64,000 nt of DNA from Sinorhizobium mexicanum (GCF_013488225.1 NZ_CP041241.1:1550001-1614000); one strand, 5' to 3'. Counted from the first letter of the stretch, positions 34,926 to 44,227 are shown. Made by a program: numbers and translations. The notes: generated by a model from the letters alone, not told the origin.

Positions 34926-34997
34926 GTTGCGCAGCCTATTGGCGTCAGCGCATCAAAAAGGCTCCGCAGATGAGCCCGTCGCCAATCGGCGCGCAAC
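34926..34997. terminator. Nested inverted repeats after aps operon
   Basis: Three nested complementary pairs lie in 72 bases: GTTGCGC/GCGCAAC, inside it ATTGGCG/CGCCAAT, and inside that GGCTC/GAGCC. The element sits between the convergent ends of apsH2 and the small lipoprotein gene. It lacks a T-run, so it may be a bidirectional transcription block or an RNA-stabilising structure, not a standard intrinsic terminator. Confidence 0.45.
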
Positions 34998-35004
34998 TCC
35001 GCCA

Positions 35005-35310
35005 TTATCGAAGGAAGCAGCGCGAGGTGCTGCCAAAACCGCTCGGCGTGCAAATATATGGCGCGCGCCCGAGATAGGCGGCCCGTTCGAGCTTGGCTGC
35101 CCGTTGAACGACGACCTGCTTTGCCGCGACGGGCTTGCTGCTTAACGCCGGGTAGCCGACCTGTTTCGTTAGCGACGATGTGCGGATGCTCTGATCCACG
35201 GTGGCAGAACATCCCGACACCGCTGCTACAAGGAGCAGTGCAAGAACGCCCCGCACTATGCCGCTACGGCTGTCGATTGATCCGACCGAAATTCTTGTTT
35301 GCGCTTTCAT
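35005..35310 (-). CDS. Small lipoprotein of unknown function
   Basis: A 101-residue protein with a basic N-terminus, a hydrophobic run and the lipobox VSGC (cysteine near residue 34), so probably a lipoprotein. After it comes a lysine/valine/alanine-rich segment, and the end reads YICTPSGFGSTSRCFLR, a cysteine-containing tail seen in small rhizobial hypothetical proteins as I recall. GGGAG precedes the ATG by eight bases. It converges on the aps operon and stands alone. No function is known. Confidence 0.7.
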   Translation of the reverse strand: MKAQTRISVGSIDSRSGIVRGVLALLLVAAVSGCSATVDQSIRTSSLTKQVGYPALSSKPVAAKQVVVQRAAKLERAAYLGRAPYICTPSGFGSTSRCFLR

Positions 35311-35855
35311 GGCTAGAACTCCCGGTTCCGAAACTCATGCGCAAACGGTAGATGAGACGATTTAAATGGCCGTGCAGAAAATGCATACAACTTGACCTAT
35401 CGCAGCTACGGTGCTGCCGCACGTGAGTCTGGGGTTAATGAGCACGCTCGCAGCCACTGCATTCCGGCAGGTTGGCCATAGACAATTGCTAAGCCGACCC
35501 TTTCTTGGACCAACGCCCTTCCCCGATGCACCCGCGCCACGATCATCCGGTGTGAAAGCGGAGGCTAGTTTTTGCCGATGTGCGTTCGCCGCCGCTTGGT
35601 ATTTAGCTATCCAAGATGGCCCTGGGCAGGATGATGTCGATCCCGCTGTCGCGCACCGCCGTCGTACAGAGCCGGGCTGCTCTTCGATATCGGTAGTCGG
35701 CGGACCTGCCGCCGTTGACCACGTCATTCCCCGCACGCTCTCGGCCCATACGTCTGTCCGCGGACCGGCTTGAAAAACCGGAAGCGGCAGCGCCCATCAA
35801 GCAAAGATGCGGCGTCGCGACGGCGAACCAGTGTTCGCCGCCGATCCGGCGTCGT
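35311..35855. other. Gap without a supported gene
   Basis: About 545 bases. Frames of 93-124 codons occur on both strands, but none has a recognisable domain or a good ribosome-binding site. It may be decayed DNA. The left part should contain the lipoprotein promoter. The right part is the 3' flank of the LysR gene, and a minus-strand frame of 93 codons overlaps the end of that gene. Confidence 0.4.
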
Positions 35856-36797
35856 CTATGACTTGTTGTTCGAGCAGTCCGCATCCAGTGACTGGGCCAC
35901 CAACTCCGAGGACATCTTCATAAACGCATCGATCGAAGGGAGCGTCCGCCGCTCCTTCAGACAGGCCGCGAACGAGCGCGTGCACGGGCTGTATCTTGCG
36001 ATCGACAAGGTGCGAAGCCTCTGGTCCCGCGAGAACTCGAAATTCGAGATGATGCCGAGGCCCAATCCAGCCGCCGTCGCCTCCAGCACGGAGTCGCGCG
36101 GCAATTCCATGACGACGTTCGGGCGGATGCTGTTTGCGGCGAGGACCTCCTCGAGCGCACGCCGGGTCATCGATCCCTTCTCGCGCATGATGAGCCGCTG
36201 GCCATCGAGTTCCTCGATGTTGACCTGGCTGCGATGCGCCCAGGGGTGTGAGACGGGAACGGCGATGACAACTTCGTGCTTGCCGAGACAGACCAGGTCC
36301 AGACGCGGATCACTGTAGTCGCTGCCGATGATGCCGACATCGACTTCGTAATTCAGCAGCTTCTGGTAAATGGAGTCGGAGTTGGCGCTCTCCACGGTCA
36401 CATGCATGAGCGGATAGCGGTCGATGTATTTGGACAGTTGCTTCATCACGAAGAAGGGGCCGACCGTACCGATGTGGAGGCGACCTGCGAATTGGTTGCC
36501 GACGGTGTTCAGCAGCGAATGCGCCCGCTCTTCCAGGGAAAATATCTGTCTGGCGACCGTGAGCAGCGCCTCCCCTGCATCGGTCAGTGTGAGGTCGCTC
36601 GGCCCGCGCACGAAAAGCTGAAGATTGTAGGTCTCCTCCAGCGCCTTCACCTGCGTAGTCACGGTAGGCTGGCCTATGCAAAGCAGTTCGGCCGCCTTGG
36701 TGAAGCTCAGCTCGCGCGCAACCGCGTAAAACGAACGCAGCTGGTTAAAGTTGACGTAGTTTATTCTGTTTCTTGTAATCGTCTCGCCTGCCGGCAC
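35856..36797 (-). CDS. LysR-family transcriptional regulator
   Basis: A LysR regulator of about 313 residues. The N-terminal winged HTH is clear: NFNQLRSFYAVARELSFTKA, then AELLCIGQPTVTTQVKALEE. The effector-binding domain follows. Its start is unclear because no ATG lies before the HTH; the GTG chosen follows GGGGGAG, with TTG codons 18 and 30 bases further upstream. The gene overlaps the end of the alpha/beta hydrolase gene by about 53 bases and is last in the minus-strand catabolic group, so it is probably the regulator of that group. The ligand would be a pathway intermediate, unidentified. Confidence 0.85.
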   Translation of the reverse strand: MPAGETITRNRINYVNFNQLRSFYAVARELSFTKAAELLCIGQPTVTTQVKALEETYNLQLFVRGPSDLTLTDAGEALLTVARQIFSLEERAHSLLNTVGNQFAGRLHIGTVGPFFVMKQLSKYIDRYPLMHVTVESANSDSIYQKLLNYEVDVGIIGSDYSDPRLDLVCLGKHEVVIAVPVSHPWAHRSQVNIEELDGQRLIMREKGSMTRRALEEVLAANSIRPNVVMELPRDSVLEATAAGLGLGIISNFEFSRDQRLRTLSIARYSPCTRSFAACLKERRTLPSIDAFMKMSSELVAQSLDADCSNNKS

Positions 36798-37635
36798 AAT
36801 CTCCCCCCATGCCAACCATCCCTTCAAGCACTCGAGCTATAGCCGAGTTCGCGGAAAGAAGATCCATTAGAATTGTATAATGGTTCAGTCCAGTCAGTTC
36901 GAACAAGGCTGCATCGCGTCCCGCAGCCTTCAGCCCGCCAGTGAAGCGCGCCGCCTGCCGGAGAAATCCGAGCGTTTCGTCCGCACCGACGAAAATACGA
37001 TACTGGTTTGGCGGCAGCTCATGGTGGATCGGACTGAGCGGTGCGGCCCTGCGAACTGTCAGCTTGAGTGCCTTATTCAGACTGGTGCCGACCAACGGTC
37101 GTACATCGAAGATGCCGCTGATCGGCACCATCCCCGCGAAGGGAACGGACGCGACGACGGGGTCCTCCGGGGCCTGCATGCCCGCCCAGATCGAAAGGTG
37201 GCCGCCGGCCGAATGACCGGTGGTCATAAATGACGACGGCGGCGACCCCGTCTGTCGAGTGACCGCCGCGAAAATCGCCGGCAGACACGACCTCGCGGCG
37301 GCGGCGATCGCTTCGGGCGACATCTCTGGCGCGAGCGGGTAGTTCGGCAAGGCGACTGAAAAACCTCGTGCCAGGAGCGGCCCTGCGACAAAACTGAAGC
37401 GCTGCTTATCCAGGCTCTGCCAATAACCGCCATGGAAGAATACCGCCAGGGGCGCATCGTTTTCGCCCGGAAAGAGGTCGAAGGTCATGCGCGGATGACG
37501 CCCATAGGGCAGATCGAGCAGGCAAAAAGCCTCTCGGCGCATCCGCTCGCTCTCTTTATCGTAGAGCGCATAGACATCGCTGCGCTCCGGATGGCGATCG
37601 CGGAAAACGTAATCGGGTTCGTCCAGCCGTGCCAC
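36745..37635 (-). CDS. Alpha/beta hydrolase, esterase/kynurenine formamidase-like
   Basis: A 296-residue alpha/beta hydrolase of the BD-FAE/HSL-like type. It has the oxyanion-hole motif FFHGGYW (near residue 66) and the nucleophile elbow GHSAGGH (near 140), with an aspartate in FVGADETL and a histidine in LNHY (near 264), completing a Ser-Asp-His triad. HGGYW is common in kynurenine formamidase-like proteins; the true substrate may be any small ester or formyl compound. The GTG start has AAGG eight bases before it and follows the dehydrogenase gene by 10 bases. In this operon it could hydrolyse an ester formed after oxidation. Family firm, substrate unknown. Confidence 0.85.
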   Translation of the reverse strand: MARLDEPDYVFRDRHPERSDVYALYDKESERMRREAFCLLDLPYGRHPRMTFDLFPGENDAPLAVFFHGGYWQSLDKQRFSFVAGPLLARGFSVALPNYPLAPEMSPEAIAAAARSCLPAIFAAVTRQTGSPPSSFMTTGHSAGGHLSIWAGMQAPEDPVVASVPFAGMVPISGIFDVRPLVGTSLNKALKLTVRRAAPLSPIHHELPPNQYRIFVGADETLGFLRQAARFTGGLKAAGRDAALFELTGLNHYTILMDLLSANSAIARVLEGMVGMGGDCAGRRDDYKKQNKLRQL

Positions 37636-37645
37636 GCCAGGCGCC

Positions 37646-38755
37646 TTACTCGAACATCACGACGCTTCGCACCGAGACGCCGTTTCGCATCAGGTCGAAG
37701 CCTTCATTGATCTGCCGAAGGGTCAAGCGGTGAGTAATCTGCCTGTCGATGTCGATTTCGCCTTGCATGAAGCGATCGATGAGTGCGGGCAGTTCGCTTC
37801 GTCCCCTTATCCCGCCGAAATAGCTGCCGAGGATAGACTTTCCGTACCGCACCTGTACGGGAGGAAACGACAATTCGGCACCCGCCGGCTCGACACCGAG
37901 CAACACACTGGTGCCCCAGGCCGGCTTGCAGCAATCCAGAGACTGCCGCATGACCTTAAGCACGCCGGTGCATTCGAACGCGACATCGACACCACCTGAA
38001 GTCAGGTCCCTGATTGCGGCGACCGGATCGGGCGCGTCCTCCCCGGGGACGATGAAGTCGGTCATCCCGTAGATCTTTGCGAGCTCGGTCTTGCTCCGGC
38101 TGATATCGATGCCGATGATCCGCGAGGCACCCGCGATCCTTGCGCCCTGTATGATGTTTACACCGATGCCGCCGAGTCCGAACACTGCGACAGCATCGCC
38201 TTCGCGCACATGTGCGAGCGCGGCGCCGACTCCGGTCGTCACGCCGCAGCCGAACAGACAGACTTTGTCGAGCGGCGCATCCTTGCGTATCTTCGCCAGC
38301 GCGATTTCAGGCACAACCGTATAGCGCGAAAACGTAGACGTCCCCATGAAGTGATGGACGGGTTCCCGTCCGCGCCGGAAGCGAGGCGACCCGTTCGGCA
38401 TGACGCCACGGTCCCGCGTCGGCTTGATGGTCCAGCAGAGATTGGTTCGCTTCGAACGGCACATGCTGCATTCGCCGCATTCGGGGCCGTAGAGCGGGAT
38501 GACGTGATCGCCGGGCGCGAGGCTCGTCACGCCCTTACCGACTTCCACCACGCGGCCTGCACCTTCATGGCCCGGTATCAGCGGATAAACACTGCTCGTA
38601 TTGATTCCCTCAAGGGCAGTCAAGTCCGTGTGGCAGAGCCCGCTCGACACGATCTCGACGAGTACCTCTCCCGCTTGGGGGCCATCGACGGTCACCGTAT
38701 CGACTTCGAGCGGTTCGTTGGGCGCCACGCAGATCGCCGCTTGCGAATTGATCAT
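37646..38755 (-). CDS. Class III-type zinc alcohol dehydrogenase
   Basis: A 369-residue zinc-dependent alcohol dehydrogenase resembling the class III (S-hydroxymethylglutathione) type. It has the catalytic-zinc cysteine and histidine in GLCHTD and PGHEGAG, four structural-zinc cysteines in CGECSMCRSKRTNLC, the Rossmann GLGGIGV, and class III-like HHFMGTSTFSRYTVV and CGVTTGVGAA. It oxidises a primary alcohol, or a formaldehyde-glutathione adduct, with NAD. The ATG follows GAGGTGAACCG, and the ferredoxin reductase gene lies 10 bases upstream in the same operon. The class III similarity could hint at formaldehyde release from a methyl group; this is inference. Confidence 0.88.
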   Translation of the reverse strand: MINSQAAICVAPNEPLEVDTVTVDGPQAGEVLVEIVSSGLCHTDLTALEGINTSSVYPLIPGHEGAGRVVEVGKGVTSLAPGDHVIPLYGPECGECSMCRSKRTNLCWTIKPTRDRGVMPNGSPRFRRGREPVHHFMGTSTFSRYTVVPEIALAKIRKDAPLDKVCLFGCGVTTGVGAALAHVREGDAVAVFGLGGIGVNIIQGARIAGASRIIGIDISRSKTELAKIYGMTDFIVPGEDAPDPVAAIRDLTSGGVDVAFECTGVLKVMRQSLDCCKPAWGTSVLLGVEPAGAELSFPPVQVRYGKSILGSYFGGIRGRSELPALIDRFMQGEIDIDRQITHRLTLRQINEGFDLMRNGVSVRSVVMFE

Positions 38756-38764
38756 CGGTTCACC

Positions 38765-39997
38765 TCATGCATCGGCAGTTTCACGGGCAGCCAGGAATCC
38801 GGCGGCGCGCAATTCGTCGCGGGTCGCTACGGCGCCGCCACGGAACAGGTTCTGCGCCTTTCGAAAGGCTTTGCCGGCATCGATACCGAATAGCCCTCTC
38901 AGCTTTCCGCCCACCACGAAACAGGCGAGATAGCCGCTTTCGCCGGCGACGCCCTGCTCGTAGATTTCCGCTTGCGGCTCCAGCAGCCCGGCGATCTGAT
39001 ATCGGCGGTCGAACTGGTCGGTCCAGAAATACGGCACGGAGGCCCCGTTCCGCGGCTGATCGCATATCGCTCTCGCCGCGTTCGACGCCATTTCCTCGGC
39101 ATTCATCCAGGATTCGAGCCGCCAGCGGCCGCCGTAGTGGGGATTCCGGTGCGAGGCGGCATCGCCGATCGCATAGACGTCCGGGTCGCTTGTGCGGCAA
39201 CGATCATCGACTTCGATACCGTTGTCCACCTGCAATCCCGCTGACCGGGCGAGTTGGTCATTCGGCAAGCCGCCGATACCGACAAGAACCAGATCAGGGT
39301 GGATCGTCTCGCCGCTGCGCAACGTTATGGAGATCCGCTCCGGCGTCTGGACGATTTCGTCCATGGCCTCATTACAGAGTATTTTGACGCCGGCGTTCGT
39401 ATGGCGCTCCGTTACCAGATCGGCCATGCGCGCCGGCAGAACACGTCCGAGCGGTCGCGGCGCAGTTTCAATGACGGTCACCTCGGCGCCCAGTTTGCGG
39501 GCACTCGCGGCCACTTCCAGACCGATGAAGCCGGCTCCCACGATCAGCAGCTTGGCACCTGGCCTGATGGCGCTTCTGAGCGTCCGCGCCTCCTCGAGTT
39601 TGTGGAGGTAGCAGACCCGCGAACCAAGCACATCCAGCATGGGCAGCCGGCGCGGGGTCAGCCCCGTCGCGAGAACGAGCTTGCAATAGCCGAGGTGCCT
39701 TTCGTCAGCGAGACGCACTGTCCTGTTGCGCAGATCAATGGACCGGACGACCTGGCCCGCCACATGCTCGATGTCGAGCGCCGCCAGCATTTCGGGATCG
39801 ATCACGAAGGAGGGTGAAGGCTCGACCTCTTCGACCAGCACCGCTTTGGAAAGCGGCGGGCGTTCATAGGGAAGGCAGGGCTCGTCTCCGACGAGAATGA
39901 TTTTGCCCTGCCAGCCGAAATGCCTCAGTCGTTCGGCACATCTGCCGCCGGCATGTCCGGCGCCGACGATCACGACAGGAAGATTTGATCCTGTCAT
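38765..39997 (-). CDS. FAD-dependent ferredoxin reductase
   Basis: A 410-residue flavoprotein of the rhodocoxin/putidaredoxin reductase type. The N-terminal FAD motif is VIVGAGHAGGRCAERLR, the NAD-binding domain has LLIVGAGFIGLEVAASARKLG (shown in part; near residue 150), and the family motif DVYAIGDAA binds FAD near residue 278. It passes electrons from NAD(P)H to a ferredoxin. The obvious partner is the Rieske ferredoxin at the far upstream end of this operon, and the oxygenase is the adjacent desaturase-like gene, whose stop overlaps this start by four bases. All nucleotide-binding motifs are intact. Confidence 0.9.
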   Translation of the reverse strand: MTGSNLPVVIVGAGHAGGRCAERLRHFGWQGKIILVGDEPCLPYERPPLSKAVLVEEVEPSPSFVIDPEMLAALDIEHVAGQVVRSIDLRNRTVRLADERHLGYCKLVLATGLTPRRLPMLDVLGSRVCYLHKLEEARTLRSAIRPGAKLLIVGAGFIGLEVAASARKLGAEVTVIETAPRPLGRVLPARMADLVTERHTNAGVKILCNEAMDEIVQTPERISITLRSGETIHPDLVLVGIGGLPNDQLARSAGLQVDNGIEVDDRCRTSDPDVYAIGDAASHRNPHYGGRWRLESWMNAEEMASNAARAICDQPRNGASVPYFWTDQFDRRYQIAGLLEPQAEIYEQGVAGESGYLACFVVGGKLRGLFGIDAGKAFRKAQNLFRGGAVATRDELRAAGFLAARETADA

Positions 39998-40983
39998 GCC
40001 GCCCGCCGCGCTTCGCGTTGGAGACGCAGCACCTCGCCGAGGATCTCCCGGTGGACCTGGATATAGCCCTTGCTGACGTGCTTCAGGTGCGGCTCGACAT
40101 GGTCATGCAGCTTGCCCAGTGCATGGAACGGCACGGAGGATGCAAGATGATGCTCGGCATGGAAAGGCATGTTCCAGTACAGCTGCCGGATAATGGGATT
40201 GACCAAAGTCGTTCTCGTATTGGCGAGAAGATCTGGGCTCTCGTCCGCACCGGTATGCTCCGCCATGCGGATCGCACGCAGAACCGGCTCCCCGATAACC
40301 CGAGGAAGAAACCAGTAGATGAGAGCGATCGGGCTCGCGAAATAGACCGAGGCGGCGGCGGTGACCACGTAGAGCAGGACCAGCAATCGGATTTCGAGGG
40401 ACACCTGCCCCCGCACCGATGCGGGCAGGAACGTCCTTTCTTCTTCGTTGTAATTGCCCGTGGAGCCGCGGACGAGCGTGCCGACAAGCTTCGGCCAGAA
40501 CGACGCGCCGACAATCATCGAGAAATACTCCCTCAGGCTCGTCGGGAACGGCACGATATCCGGGTCACGTTCGTCGTGCTGGGTATAAGTGTGGTGCGCC
40601 GCGTGCCGGTACTTGAAGTAGAGGAACGGGCGCATGGTGATCGCGCCGATCGCGAATCCGACGACATGGTTGAGCCAGCGGGACCGGAAAGCGGTGCCAT
40701 GCGAGCATTCGTGCAACGGGGCAAACATCAATACGATGACCGTTCCGTAGAGCAGCATCGCGGGCACCTGCAGCCAAATATTATCTGACGCTAAATAAAT
40801 GAGAGACGCTGTCGCCGCTAGGGCCAGAACATGTACGGCAAGATTATAAAGTCCAGGTCCATTCGTCCGTACGCGCAGTTCCTTGAGTTTCTCGCGAGAA
40901 ACGACTTCCGGCCCCGTCAGTGGCCAGATATTACTTCCAACGCCACCGATGCCAGCGTAACTAGCTGAAGAATTTCCTTCCAT
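39994..40983 (-). CDS. Membrane di-iron fatty-acid-desaturase-family hydroxylase
   Basis: A 329-residue integral membrane protein with the three histidine boxes of the desaturase/hydroxylase superfamily: HECSH (near residue 91), HAAHH (near 127) and HAEHH (near 275), between pairs of membrane helices. Such enzymes use a di-iron centre and O2 to desaturate or hydroxylate. Coupled to a reductase (overlapping next gene) and a Rieske ferredoxin in the same operon, it is probably a hydroxylase or demethylase of an imported small molecule; lipid desaturation is less likely. AGAGGA precedes the ATG. The 164-base gap upstream to the ABC ATPase contains a GC-rich hairpin. Confidence 0.85.
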   Translation of the reverse strand: MEGNSSASYAGIGGVGSNIWPLTGPEVVSREKLKELRVRTNGPGLYNLAVHVLALAATASLIYLASDNIWLQVPAMLLYGTVIVLMFAPLHECSHGTAFRSRWLNHVVGFAIGAITMRPFLYFKYRHAAHHTYTQHDERDPDIVPFPTSLREYFSMIVGASFWPKLVGTLVRGSTGNYNEEERTFLPASVRGQVSLEIRLLVLLYVVTAAASVYFASPIALIYWFLPRVIGEPVLRAIRMAEHTGADESPDLLANTRTTLVNPIIRQLYWNMPFHAEHHLASSVPFHALGKLHDHVEPHLKHVSKGYIQVHREILGEVLRLQREARRAA

Positions 40984-41096
40984 GATGTCCTCTACCTCGG
41001 AGTTATATTCACCTTATTTTACCGGTTGATCTGCGGCGGGAAAAATTCATTGTTCCGATAGGGTCATTGCAAAAGCCCGTGCGACTTGCCGGTAGG

Positions 41097-41132
41097 GCCC
41101 GGGCAGGCCCAAGGGAGTGTTCCTGCCCGGGC
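41097..41132 (-). terminator. GC-rich 11-bp hairpin between ABC and oxygenase genes
   Basis: GCCCGGGCAGG pairs perfectly with CCTGCCCGGGC around a 14-base loop, 16 bases past the ABC ATPase stop and ahead of the desaturase gene. No T-run follows on the minus strand. It could attenuate read-through from the transport genes into the oxidative genes, or protect the upstream mRNA. Confidence 0.5.
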
Positions 41133-41147
41133 GACGCGGTTCGTCGC

Positions 41148-42641
41148 TTACGCGAAGAACCGCTGTGTAATGGCCTCGGCCGAGAACTCGGATCGTTGGA
41201 ACTCCCCGGTGATGCGGCCGCGGCTCATAACGATGATGCGGTCGCAGACATGCAGCATTTCCTGCAGCTCCGTCGTCAGCAGGATGAGCGCCTTGCCTTC
41301 TTCCGCCAACGTCTGCAGGGCATCCCAGATTTCAGCCTTTGCGCCGATGTCCACGCCGCGGGTCGGATCCTCGGCGATGACGATCCCGCTCTTTCTGGCG
41401 ATCCATTTTCCGATGACGATCTTTTGCTGATTACCGCCCGAAAGCTGGGAGGCCTTCTGCGAAAGCCCGCTCACCTTGATGGAAAGCAGCCGGACCAGAT
41501 CCGATGCCAGGCGGCGGACCTGTCCTCGACGAAGCACGCCCCACTTTCCGACCGAGCGGAGGGTGGTCATCGACGCGTTGTCCGCGACGTTCATGCCCAG
41601 AACGAGGCCTTCGTTTTTCCGGTCCGCCGGCATATAGGCGACGCCCAGCCGTATCGCGTCATGCGGAGTTTTCAGCTTCACTGCCGCGTTTCCGATGACA
41701 ATCCTGCCGCCATCGGTCTCCGTCGCGCCAAACAGGGCCTGGGCGACGATCTCGCGATTGCAGCCGAGGAGCCCGGCTACCCCCAATATCTCGCCTTTCC
41801 TGAGTTCGAAGGAGACATCCTTGAACTTCCCCGCCTTGGAGAGGCCGTCGACCTTGAGCAGTACCTCTCCCTGCCGACGGGGCCGATAGACGCTGTGTGC
41901 GTTGGCCTTGGCCTTGCCGACCATGTGAGAGACCAGTACCGGTTCGGTCAAACCCGCCGCAGGAAGCACCGTCACGACCCGGCCGTCCCTGAGAACCGTG
42001 ATGCGGTCCGAAATCTCCAGCACCTCAGTGAGGCGATGGGATACATAGACGATCCCCAGGCCCCGCGATTTCAGCATTTTGACGATGCCGAGCAGATGCG
42101 CCACCTGGTCGTCGTTCAGCGAAGCGGTCGGCTCGTCAAGCACGATCACCTTGGGTTCGGTTGCCAGGGCCCGGCAGATCTCGACGATCTGCTGCTCGTT
42201 GAGACTGAGCGTCCCGACCTTCCGGTTCGGGTCGATGCGCACTCCGATGGTTTCGAGCAGTTTGCTTGCCTTGCGATTCATCGTTGCACGGTCGATCGTG
42301 CCAAGGCCGCCGCGCGGCTCGCGCCCCAGAAACATATTCTGCGCGACAGTGAGATTCGAACAGAGGACGAGCTCCTGGTGGACCATTGCCAGATGGTGTT
42401 CGATTGCGACGCTAGGGGTGGCGAGCGTGACCTGCCGGCCGTCGATCAGGATCTCGCCCTCGTTCGGCTGCTGCAATCCATTCATGCAGGACAGCAGCGT
42501 CGATTTGCCCGCGCCGTTTTCACCGACGAGCGCGTGGACTTCCCCGGCCTTGAGGTCAAAGGACACGTTCGATAGGGCTCGGACGCCGGGAAAGCTCTTG
42601 CTGAGGTTGCGAAGTTCGAGAATTGGCGCGCTGTTTTCCAT
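41148..42641 (-). CDS. Sugar-type ABC transporter ATP-binding protein
   Basis: A 497-residue double-domain ATPase of the RbsA/MglA type for monosaccharide-like uptake. The first half has Walker A GENGAGKSTL (near 39), a signature read as LSLNEQQ, and Walker B VIVLDEPTA; the second half has a degenerate Walker A and the signature LSGGNQQK with IVIAEDPTRG. This asymmetry is normal for the family. It powers the two permeases at 44228 and 45241 with the binding protein at 46313. It lies five bases after the kinase gene, in one operon. The ATG sits close behind GAGGAT. Substrate class: pentose, polyol or similar. Confidence 0.92.
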   Translation of the reverse strand: MENSAPILELRNLSKSFPGVRALSNVSFDLKAGEVHALVGENGAGKSTLLSCMNGLQQPNEGEILIDGRQVTLATPSVAIEHHLAMVHQELVLCSNLTVAQNMFLGREPRGGLGTIDRATMNRKASKLLETIGVRIDPNRKVGTLSLNEQQIVEICRALATEPKVIVLDEPTASLNDDQVAHLLGIVKMLKSRGLGIVYVSHRLTEVLEISDRITVLRDGRVVTVLPAAGLTEPVLVSHMVGKAKANAHSVYRPRRQGEVLLKVDGLSKAGKFKDVSFELRKGEILGVAGLLGCNREIVAQALFGATETDGGRIVIGNAAVKLKTPHDAIRLGVAYMPADRKNEGLVLGMNVADNASMTTLRSVGKWGVLRRGQVRRLASDLVRLLSIKVSGLSQKASQLSGGNQQKIVIGKWIARKSGIVIAEDPTRGVDIGAKAEIWDALQTLAEEGKALILLTTELQEMLHVCDRIIVMSRGRITGEFQRSEFSAEAITQRFFA

Positions 42642-42645
42642 ATCC

Positions 42646-44196
42646 TCAGCTCACCGAATATTTCTCGAGCAGACTGCGATGTCGGTCCATTGAGCCAACC
42701 AGGCTCTGATAGACGGCGCGCCACTCCTCGAAGAAATCGACGTAGCGACGGTTTGCGACGGGGTCGGGATCGATCGTTTCCTTGATCTTCACGATATCCG
42801 CGAGCGGAGTGACGGGGTCGGAATATATTCCGGCGGCCACAGCAGCCAGAACAGCGTCGCCGATCGGGGCCGCCTCTCCGATATCCGGAACCTTCAGCGG
42901 CCGGTTGACCACGTTCGCGGTGATCTGGTTCCAGAACCGGCTCTTGGTCGGTCCGCCGTTCAGAACCAGCGTGTCGATCTTGGCTCCGGCCGCCTCGGCG
43001 ATGCGGAAGTTGGAGAGGAGATCAAACGCGACACCTTCGATCAGCGCACGGATCATCGTCGCCCGCGTCGTGGTCGGCTGGACACCGAAGAAGACGCCGG
43101 TCGCCCTGCTGTTCCAGTTGGGCGCCAGCGAATTGCCGAGATAGGGCAGGTAGAGCAGTCCGTTCGAGCATGCCGGTACGTGCTTTGCCTGTTCCGTGAA
43201 AAGATCGAATACGTTCTGGCCCATGCGCTCGGCAAGACGGAACTCGCCATCGCCGAACTGATCCCGGAACCACTTGAGAGAGGCTCCCGTGAACGCCATC
43301 GGAGCGTCGAACATGGTCAGGCCCGGCAGCACGTGCGGCCATTTCAGGATACGGTATTCGTCCACCGTCTGTTCCGTCGGGATCATGATGCCGAGGTTTG
43401 ATCCCGTTCCCATCGAGTAGAAAGCCTCCCCGGCCTTCGTGACGCCAACGCCCAGCGCCGCCGAGCTGATGTCGGTGCCGCCTGCGGCCACGATGGTGCC
43501 GGCGCGCAGGCCGGTCTCCTCGGCAGCCTTGCTGGTGATCTCGCCGACGATTTCGTGCGACCTGTAGAGCCTGGGGAACTTCTCGATCGGGATGCCGATG
43601 GCGTTGGCGACCGCGGGGTTCCAGGCCTCCTTCTGGTATTCATAGGCATAAGCGAGGCCCGCATCGCCGGTGTTCATCGTGAAGTTGCCGCACATCCGGT
43701 AGGTGCAGTAGCCGGCGGGCGACAGGAACTTGTGGGTCGCGGCAAAGACATGCGGTTCATGCTTGGCGATCCAGAGCGCCTTCGGGTCAATGAACCAGGG
43801 CGCGACGCGATTGCCATTGTTGCGGTTGATTTCCTTCTCGCCAATCGTGTTGCGGATGTCGGTACATTCCTCCTCGGAACGCGAATCCATCCAGATCATC
43901 GCGGGGCGGAGTGGCCTGCCCTTGTCGTTGACCGGAAGCGTGACGCCGACGAGCCCCGAAATCGCGACGCCGGCGATCTGGTCGGCAAAATTGCCCTGCT
44001 CGAGACATTGCCGGATGGACGAAGTCACGGCCTGCCAGTAGTTGTCTGCCTCCTGCTCCGCCCAACCGGGCTTGGGGTGGAAGAGCGGATGCTCCTGCGA
44101 TCCGAAGGCCACAACCTTCCCCGTCTGCGTGTCGAGCACGCAGGCCTTCACGTTGGTGGTGCCTATGTCGATTCCGAGTGTGAGATGTCTAGCCAA
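42646..44196 (-). CDS. FGGY-family carbohydrate kinase
   Basis: A 516-residue FGGY kinase, closest in look to xylulokinases. It has an N-terminal ATPase fold GIDIGTTNVKACVLD, a substrate aspartate region with GVTLPVNDKGRPLRPAMIW, and a C-terminal VLNGGPTKSRFWNQITAN (the ADP-binding GG motif). It phosphorylates an imported sugar, polyol or similar on a hydroxyl using ATP. The start is TTG, supported by GGAGG six bases upstream; no ATG fits. It lies between the permease and ATPase genes, so the transporter substrate, or its oxidised product, is the probable kinase substrate. Full length. Confidence 0.88.
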   Translation of the reverse strand: MARHLTLGIDIGTTNVKACVLDTQTGKVVAFGSQEHPLFHPKPGWAEQEADNYWQAVTSSIRQCLEQGNFADQIAGVAISGLVGVTLPVNDKGRPLRPAMIWMDSRSEEECTDIRNTIGEKEINRNNGNRVAPWFIDPKALWIAKHEPHVFAATHKFLSPAGYCTYRMCGNFTMNTGDAGLAYAYEYQKEAWNPAVANAIGIPIEKFPRLYRSHEIVGEITSKAAEETGLRAGTIVAAGGTDISSAALGVGVTKAGEAFYSMGTGSNLGIMIPTEQTVDEYRILKWPHVLPGLTMFDAPMAFTGASLKWFRDQFGDGEFRLAERMGQNVFDLFTEQAKHVPACSNGLLYLPYLGNSLAPNWNSRATGVFFGVQPTTTRATMIRALIEGVAFDLLSNFRIAEAAGAKIDTLVLNGGPTKSRFWNQITANVVNRPLKVPDIGEAAPIGDAVLAAVAAGIYSDPVTPLADIVKIKETIDPDPVANRRYVDFFEEWRAVYQSLVGSMDRHRSLLEKYSVS

Positions 44197-44227
44197 AATT
44201 TCCTCCCATGCCAGACGATTTTTGTAA

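Noticed and set aside
35311..35855. Possible transposase or integrase relic
   Set aside because: No DDE, tyrosine-recombinase or inverted-repeat signature could be found in any frame.
41067..42575. Plus-strand frame of 502 codons
   Set aside because: Antisense to the ABC ATPase gene with clear Walker and signature motifs.
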